This document shows positions 59,026 to 64,000 of a DNA stretch of 64,000 bases, in pieces. The first letter of the stretch is position 1; every line of letters starts with the position of its first letter. The notes below the pieces were generated by a model. The model ran no database searches, was not told the origin of the DNA, and worked only from the letters and a program-made list of their open reading frames with translations. Source of the stretch: an uncultured Bacillota bacterium (GTDB taxonomy: Bacteria > Bacillota > Clostridia > Peptostreptococcales > Anaerovoracaceae); contig CAKMKG010000004.1 of NCBI GenBank assembly GCA_927441425.1, forward strand, positions 1 to 64,000. Reading direction: 5' to 3'. Position numbers and translations under genes: made by a program.

Positions 59026-61023
59026 CTAACTATTTTTAGCCTCAAAAAGTTTAGCTTGAACTGGGATAACAAAACGATTAGACATAGTTAACATTCGTAT
59101 GAAACCAGGGGTTTTGGCTTTAAGAATATCTTGTTCTACTCCATCAAACGCTACTTGTAATCTTGAAAGTGCATGTGCTTCATCCTTGGAAGAAAGGTGC
59201 CCCACAAAAAAGTTCTCGGTCTGTGCTAAAAGTTCTTTATTAATTGTTGAAGGAGATTGAGTAGAATAGACCATGCCAATATGAAACTTCGCACCTTCTT
59301 TTGCAAATCGGGCATAAACTCCTGTTAATTCATTATCTTTAACAGGAAACAGATTGTGCGCTTCTTCAAAATATAGCTGCACAAAAGAATCGTTCAAATT
59401 ATTTTCAACAAATTTTGTTTCTTGATGGCGAAAGACCTCAAGGGATAGCATATTAGAAAAGTACCGACGAACTTCATCTGTGGCATTCCCCAGATCAAGT
59501 ATCACTGTTTTACCAGAGTCAAGAAATGAAATAATCTCTTCACTAAATTGTCCTGCATTTTTGTGATGAAACTTTGCATAAGGTCTAAGTATTGCGGGTC
59601 CAGTTCCAGAAGCAGGAGCTAAGAATCCCAGTAATGCAATATCATTTGGATCAAAAATTGGTTCTCCATCCTTTTGAAAGATCGCAGAAGTAGGATTCTG
59701 ATTGTAAAATGAAGCTATACGTTCCAGCTCATTTTGCATACCAGAAATTGTAGTCGGATCCGATGGTACGTTTCCTTGTCCGTAGACAGCCTCTCTAATT
59801 GTTTTGTTAAAGTGTGGATCGAAGCCCTTTATATGTTGTGTCGCATGTAATTTGGTCCGTAAATTATTCTCATTGTATGTAAATCCTGCTTTGCTCAATA
59901 TCGACCAATACATCATAATTTTTCGGACTGCTTTAGATTTATCACTTATTGACTCCACTTCATTTATCTCATCTAAAGAAGGCAATGATACACTTGAAAA
60001 GCTCCTAATATAATTTGACCTCTGCTTATCTTCCTCCAACATTGAAGCAATAATCTGCATTGACGAATCCGGATATTCAAAGAAGTTTAGCCTTAATGGT
60101 TTTGATGGGGTACCTTCTCTTTGTGTTAATGCATAGACTTCGCAGTGATCAGCATTAGCCGAGCGCAGCGACTTGTTACCATCTTGAGGATTATCATTAG
60201 CGTATTCGCCGTTAATATCAAAAATTAACTGCCCCACCGCTTCTTCTGCAGGAGCATCTTTTGTTGAACCAATCATGCCTTGTGCTATCAATTTAACAAC
60301 ATTTGATTTCCCTAAACGAGTCTTTCCGAACATTGCAGTTCTACGGCCTTTAAAATCTTTCATGGATATCTTTACCGGAATTTTTCCCTTCCCCGCTTCT
60401 TCGTCAACAAGAAGGCACTCCATGGTTCGGAGAGTTCCAAGCTCATACTGCAATTCTTTTGTGACCGTGCCATTAACTATTAAATCTAATAAAACGTGGT
60501 CCGGAGCATATACTTTGTACCTATGTGCGCTTACAATATTGTTAACATCTCCAGAAAATTCCAGGGTATCTGTTTGTGCAGGATTTGCATAAAACATACC
60601 TAAAACATCGCAATCCAATGCACCCCACTGAAGTTCACTTTGTGTCCAAACATCTAGTTCTGGCATAGATTTCTTATGCAACTCAAAATATGTCTGCTGG
60701 ACTTGTCCACTTAAAGGTGTTGGAGATACACCATTTACTCTAAGTAAAGAAAAGTGAGGCGGCATTTTCCCAAAGTCATTAGGAGCCATAATAAGAAAAG
60801 AACCCCGAGGAATTCCTCCAACAATAACCTTATATGTATCTGAAGTAATTATTTTCGCAGAATCAAACCCTAGTTCTAGTACATACCCGACAAAACGCAT
60901 TTTCTCAACCTCACGTGCGTCTTCGTAGCGTTTCTCTGCATCAAGAAATTCTGCCAAAGCTTTAATCGGATTATTTTGATATGCAGTACGTTCAATCATT
61001 CCATTCAAAGTATTCGTGGACAT
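59026..61023 (-). CDS. herA: HerA-type DNA translocase ATPase (DUF87)
   Basis: A 665-aa HerA/FtsK-superfamily ATPase. A beta-barrel-like N-terminal part (about 40-200) precedes Walker A FGKTRLGKSNVVKL (about 235-247), then LIFDINGEYAND, Walker B VQLYFEEAHNLF (about 545), sensor region MVYSTQSPSTI and Arg-rich ending. HerA forms hexameric rings and moves DNA to NurA. GGAGG for its start lies at the stop of the Dam gene, 3 bp away, so the two genes are translationally coupled. Confidence 0.88.
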   Translation of the reverse strand: MSTNTLNGMIERTAYQNNPIKALAEFLDAEKRYEDAREVEKMRFVGYVLELGFDSAKIITSDTYKVIVGGIPRGSFLIMAPNDFGKMPPHFSLLRVNGVSPTPLSGQVQQTYFELHKKSMPELDVWTQSELQWGALDCDVLGMFYANPAQTDTLEFSGDVNNIVSAHRYKVYAPDHVLLDLIVNGTVTKELQYELGTLRTMECLLVDEEAGKGKIPVKISMKDFKGRRTAMFGKTRLGKSNVVKLIAQGMIGSTKDAPAEEAVGQLIFDINGEYANDNPQDGNKSLRSANADHCEVYALTQREGTPSKPLRLNFFEYPDSSMQIIASMLEEDKQRSNYIRSFSSVSLPSLDEINEVESISDKSKAVRKIMMYWSILSKAGFTYNENNLRTKLHATQHIKGFDPHFNKTIREAVYGQGNVPSDPTTISGMQNELERIASFYNQNPTSAIFQKDGEPIFDPNDIALLGFLAPASGTGPAILRPYAKFHHKNAGQFSEEIISFLDSGKTVILDLGNATDEVRRYFSNMLSLEVFRHQETKFVENNLNDSFVQLYFEEAHNLFPVKDNELTGVYARFAKEGAKFHIGMVYSTQSPSTINKELLAQTENFFVGHLSSKDEAHALSRLQVAFDGVEQDILKAKTPGFIRMLTMSNRFVIPVQAKLFEAKNS

Positions 61024-61026
61024 AGA

Positions 61027-61851
61027 TTAATCCTCCATTTTCATTGATGTAATAAGTAACTCCTCTTGTTTGCCACGTTTATCAGTCTTTCCAGAAATTG
61101 AACTATAACGCTCAACTGTTTTTACGAAAAATCCTTTTTTAACATACATCTCTCGCAAAGAATTATAATTTGCATTGGTAGCAAATATGATTGCACCTCT
61201 ATTTCTAGCTTTACAGAGTTCATCAAGTAGACGTTCCTGGTCCTCCCATGAAAACAATCGCTCATTATATTTAATAAAGCTGTTTTGATTATGCGCAATT
61301 GTATACGGAGGATCTACAAACACTAGGTCATTTAGAGATGCTCGCTGCAAAATAGGCCCAAAATCACTTGCATGAATTTCCGCATCTTTTAGTGATTTGG
61401 CATACTCAGGGAATAACTCGATGTCATATATGCAATTATTTTTTGTGCCAATAGGAACATTAAATTCACCCTTTTGATTCACACGGTACATCCCATTATA
61501 GCAAGTACGATTTAGATATAAAAACCGCCCTGCTTTTTTAATTTTCTCTCTAGGTTTATAAGCGCGCATTTTGTAATAATAATCTTCACAATGATGCTTT
61601 TGATGGTACTGAAGAATATTCGCTAATTCATCTGGATTATCCCTCATAACAATGTATACATTAATTAATTCCGAGTTTACATCGGATATTATAGTGTTTA
61701 TAGGCTGCAAGCGAAAAAAGACTGATCCACCACCAACGAAAGGTTCAATATATTTATTATAGTTCGTCGGAAACTTTTCTTTATATCTTGTGATGAACCA
61801 TCTTTTTCCTCCAGGCCATTTTAGAAAAGGAGCAAGTTTTTTCGAATTCAT
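61027..61851 (-). CDS. Dam-family adenine-N6 DNA methyltransferase
   Basis: A 274-aa alpha-group methyltransferase (D12 class). Motif X is LKWPGGKRWF near residue 10, motif I is IEPFVGGGSVFF (SAM binding, about 37-48), motif IV is VFVDPPYTIAH (catalytic DPPY, about 180), with ATNANYN further on. It likely methylates adenine in a short site, perhaps GATC, marking host DNA. It is the first gene of the HerA-NurA operon; a methylase placed here suggests self/non-self discrimination. Confidence 0.9.
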   Translation of the reverse strand: MNSKKLAPFLKWPGGKRWFITRYKEKFPTNYNKYIEPFVGGGSVFFRLQPINTIISDVNSELINVYIVMRDNPDELANILQYHQKHHCEDYYYKMRAYKPREKIKKAGRFLYLNRTCYNGMYRVNQKGEFNVPIGTKNNCIYDIELFPEYAKSLKDAEIHASDFGPILQRASLNDLVFVDPPYTIAHNQNSFIKYNERLFSWEDQERLLDELCKARNRGAIIFATNANYNSLREMYVKKGFFVKTVERYSSISGKTDKRGKQEELLITSMKMED

Positions 61852-62169
61852 AGCATGCCACCAATCTTACAATTCTTTTTAAACAAATATTTACAAGCCT
61901 TAATAAGGTTGCCCTGGTTTGTCTCTGATATTTGATTATTCATTATTATACAAATTTAAGTATATACGGTAATTAAAGTATAATCAACGGATTATAACCA
62001 GATAATTGTAATTTATGGTTTAATATGTCCAAATTCCAAGCAGCCGTCTGCTGCATGGGAATGTCCCCATTTTGAGATTGCTGCTTTGTAGATACACGAT
62101 ATAAGCAATAGACTCTTTTCATAAGCATTTAATCTAGACTCTTGACAGTCATTGTCTTTTTCCTAAATA
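61852..62169. other. Intergenic region before the Dam-HerA-NurA operon
   Basis: 318 bp, AT-rich. It must contain the operon promoter, but no clear consensus was found. Two short hairpins, GCAGC/GCTGC around 62040-62056 and GGGA-ATG-TCCC near 62058-62070, lie close together. No coding frame is convincing. Confidence 0.35.
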
Positions 62170-63255
62170 TCATATAATATCAATAAGGTGTCTTGGTTGA
62201 ATCAAATTCTCACGATACGCATCATATAAATAGGCAAACCCTGCATTATTGCGAATTTCGCGTATTGATGACCGATAAGATACACTATTAGTCCCCAAAC
62301 CAATTGCGCCATTAGCTCCTACTGCCGCAGCAATTAGCCAAAGGGGTACGCTTTGCCAGAATTCCCGAATTACCGGAATAATACTAGGTACACTTACCTG
62401 AATTAAAGACTGAAGGCTCTTTAAGGTATACTCAATCCTCTTGTCCTTCAGCATTTTATCAAGAGCGATCAGCTCTTTTCCCCAAGATTCTCGAAAGTCT
62501 TCCAAAACGGCTTTCATTTCCCCTACACTTTCACAGTTAGAAAGCCTATTTTCAAATTCTCGTAACTTTACACGAAGCTGAATAAGTTCTTGTGATCGGA
62601 TCTTTCTAAAATCAATAATCTTCTCTATCGGCACTTCAAGGTTCGGGGCAGGCATTGCTTTTTCAAAAACAGAAGTTAGGCAAAAGCTGTTTTGAGAAAA
62701 CCATGTTCGAGGATAAGCAGAATTTAAATATTCATTCTTATCAGTACTGATCGCCATATCATTACGATCAATTTTTGCAAGATATTCTGCCATAGTCGAC
62801 ATATAGAGTCCCGCCGCTTGCACATCCATTTCAAGCCAATCACTGCTTTGATAAAGTCTAATCAAATTATTCTCTCGCATAAAATCGTACAGTTTCATCG
62901 ACACTTTTTCATAATGAATCATCTCACCCATCTGCGGCCAATATAATTTCTGTAGGTGTAAGTTTGCTTGACGTCGGGGATGATCTGCAGCGTTTTCAAT
63001 ATTTCGTATCAACCTTTTAAGTTTTCTCATGATCTCTCTTTCAAAGTCATTATAGGCGTCGGAAAATAAAAGATCAGAAGGATCCACTGGCCGATAGTAA
63101 TCCTGTTCCCGTAAATAGCTTATTTCAGGAGATAAGTCCTGGTTATATCGTTCGGGGACAATCGAACAAACCTCGTCCCAATATAAAATAGCATTCCTCA
63201 ACCATGCTCCATCAGTGATATTGATAGATGGGTAATATAAGATTGATCTTGTCAT
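62170..63255 (-). CDS. DUF6236-like protein
   Basis: A 361-aa protein. Its opening, SILYYPSINITDGAWLRNAILYWDEVCSIVP, matches the DUF6236 pattern. The middle is charged and coiled-coil-like (RKIRSQELIQLRVKLREFENRL), and a hydrophobic patch VPLWLIAAAVGANGAIGLG lies near residue 315. Function unknown; such proteins occur in variable islands. GGGGGAATGG precedes the ATG. It is upstream of, but 318 bp apart from, the Dam gene, so it is probably a separate transcript. Confidence 0.7.
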   Translation of the reverse strand: MTRSILYYPSINITDGAWLRNAILYWDEVCSIVPERYNQDLSPEISYLREQDYYRPVDPSDLLFSDAYNDFEREIMRKLKRLIRNIENAADHPRRQANLHLQKLYWPQMGEMIHYEKVSMKLYDFMRENNLIRLYQSSDWLEMDVQAAGLYMSTMAEYLAKIDRNDMAISTDKNEYLNSAYPRTWFSQNSFCLTSVFEKAMPAPNLEVPIEKIIDFRKIRSQELIQLRVKLREFENRLSNCESVGEMKAVLEDFRESWGKELIALDKMLKDKRIEYTLKSLQSLIQVSVPSIIPVIREFWQSVPLWLIAAAVGANGAIGLGTNSVSYRSSIREIRNNAGFAYLYDAYRENLIQPRHLIDII

Positions 63256-63443
63256 ATACCATTCCCCCTTTCCCTTTTATTTTACAATATTTTACCATAA
63301 ATTAAAAGAAGCCAAAATTTATAGCATTGTAAGAATTGATGTCACCTTTTATTTAGATGATTGTCCTTATCTTAGCAACTCCATTTTTCTCCAGAATATG
63401 GTACAATAAATCATTCTTTACTATTCGCAGGGAGGAATATTAT

Positions 63444-64000
63444 ATGAATCATATTGTAGCCCCATCTTCTTACTTTACTGGTATTTCAGGAGAAACAATT
63501 GTCCAACATATTTTAGCGAAGTGGAGAATTGCTAGCTCAAAACTTACGGAATCAGATTTTGGAGAAGATTTTATTTGCGATATTTTTGCAGTATCTGATG
63601 ATGAAAAAGTAAATATACGCACTAATTTAACGTTCCGACTACAAGTTAAAACAACTGCAGAAATTTCAACTGACGGGTATATTCGTAAAACAAATAAGGG
63701 ATTCTCATTTTCACTTAGTACCACATTATTAAACCAATGGTTCTCAAATTACTATCCGACAATATTAGTAATTTGGGACTTAAAAGAAGAATGTGGATAT
63801 TGGTGTGCGCCACTAAAAGAATATCCCGAAATCCCAGAACAAGAAAAGATAACAATTCATTTTAATAAGAATAACAACTTTATAAAAAGTGAGAAGCAGA
63901 TTAAGGAATATATTCAAGAATATTATAATAAGCTTCTTAAAATTGCAAATGCACAGTATTCATGTACGATTTATCCAATTTGGATGCCTAAATATCGAAT
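63444..64000 (+). CDS. DUF4365 nuclease-like protein, 5' portion
   Basis: The first 185 codons; the gene runs off the right edge. It has a restriction-endonuclease-like core: Glu in GISGETIVQHIL, Asp in FGEDFICDIF (about 45-54) and the QxK motif in FRLQVKTTAEI (about 74). The pattern matches DUF4365, found in PD-(D/E)xK-type proteins of defence genes. GGAGG lies 8 nt before the ATG. It diverges from the DUF6236-like gene. What its C-terminal part carries cannot be seen. Confidence 0.72.
   Translation, partial: MNHIVAPSSYFTGISGETIVQHILAKWRIASSKLTESDFGEDFICDIFAVSDDEKVNIRTNLTFRLQVKTTAEISTDGYIRKTNKGFSFSLSTTLLNQWFSNYYPTILVIWDLKEECGYWCAPLKEYPEIPEQEKITIHFNKNNNFIKSEKQIKEYIQEYYNKLLKIANAQYSCTIYPIWMPKYR

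Noticed and set aside
1-64000. CRISPR array, prophage or insertion sequence
   Set aside because: No regularly spaced repeats, no transposase, integrase or phage structural gene was seen; the single holin-like gene is not enough.

Overview
This window looks like chromosomal DNA of an anaerobic, low-to-mid GC Firmicute, most likely a Clostridia member. The basis is strong GGAGG-type ribosome binding sites, TTG and GTG starts, a T-box leader, a general-stress L25/Ctc protein, a ribose-type sugar ABC importer, a psicose-type epimerase close to clostridial enzymes, and CoA-based carboxylic acid genes. No rRNA, tRNA, CRISPR array, integrase or transposase gene was recognised. Genus cannot be fixed from the sequence alone.

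Layout. 1-9.2 kb holds small transport and stress genes: a VOC protein cut by the window edge, a TetR regulator next to a three-gene ABC exporter, L25/Ctc, a GyrI-like/cyclase-fold/DUF3788 trio, a malate/lactate-type dehydrogenase, and a DUF3796-XRE pair with a 16-bp perfect inverted repeat over its promoter. 9.2-14 kb holds a PEP-synthase-like protein with receiver-like N-terminal domains and no visible phosphohistidine domain, and a secreted GHL10-type glycosidase. 14.2-26.1 kb is a carboxylate or CoA-thioester locus: CoA-transferase, AraC regulator, thiolase, two SDRs, then a branched-chain-amino-acid-type ABC importer in which the second permease and an ATPase are fused. A paralogous AraC gene is divergent. 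26.1-31 kb has a T-box leader before a sodium:solute symporter and its 44-aa partner, then a TetR/FAD-oxidoreductase pair. Two 94%-identical, roughly 130-bp structured repeats lie in opposite orientation in front of these two units.

31.7-52.9 kb is a large sugar/polyol catabolic region. It has a seven-gene importer/epimerase/aldo-keto reductase operon, three zinc dehydrogenases, a GldA-type dehydrogenase, ROK and GntR regulators, an SMP-30 lactonase, an AroE-like dehydrogenase, a cupin phosphoglucose isomerase, a phosphotriesterase-like lactonase, a KDPG-type aldolase, a 2-hydroxyacid dehydrogenase and an FGGY kinase. The set suggests import, oxidation, lactone opening and aldol cleavage of an uncommon sugar or polyol, but the substrate is not evident and no dehydratase is present. 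Recurrent TTAC-N4-TTAC sites and TTTATT-rich repeats suggest two local regulons.

53-56 kb holds housekeeping-type genes: HAD phosphatase, ArsC/Spx-like, DUF421, and a flavodoxin/MarR pair with a clear operator. 56.2-64 kb looks like a defence island. A compact five-gene operon encodes a Dam-type adenine methyltransferase, a HerA-type ATPase, a NurA-type nuclease with a zinc finger and a nine-G tract, an unrecognised 330-aa protein and a small membrane protein. Beyond it are a DUF6236-like gene and the start of a DUF4365 nuclease-like gene. This operon is the best candidate here for an undescribed system.
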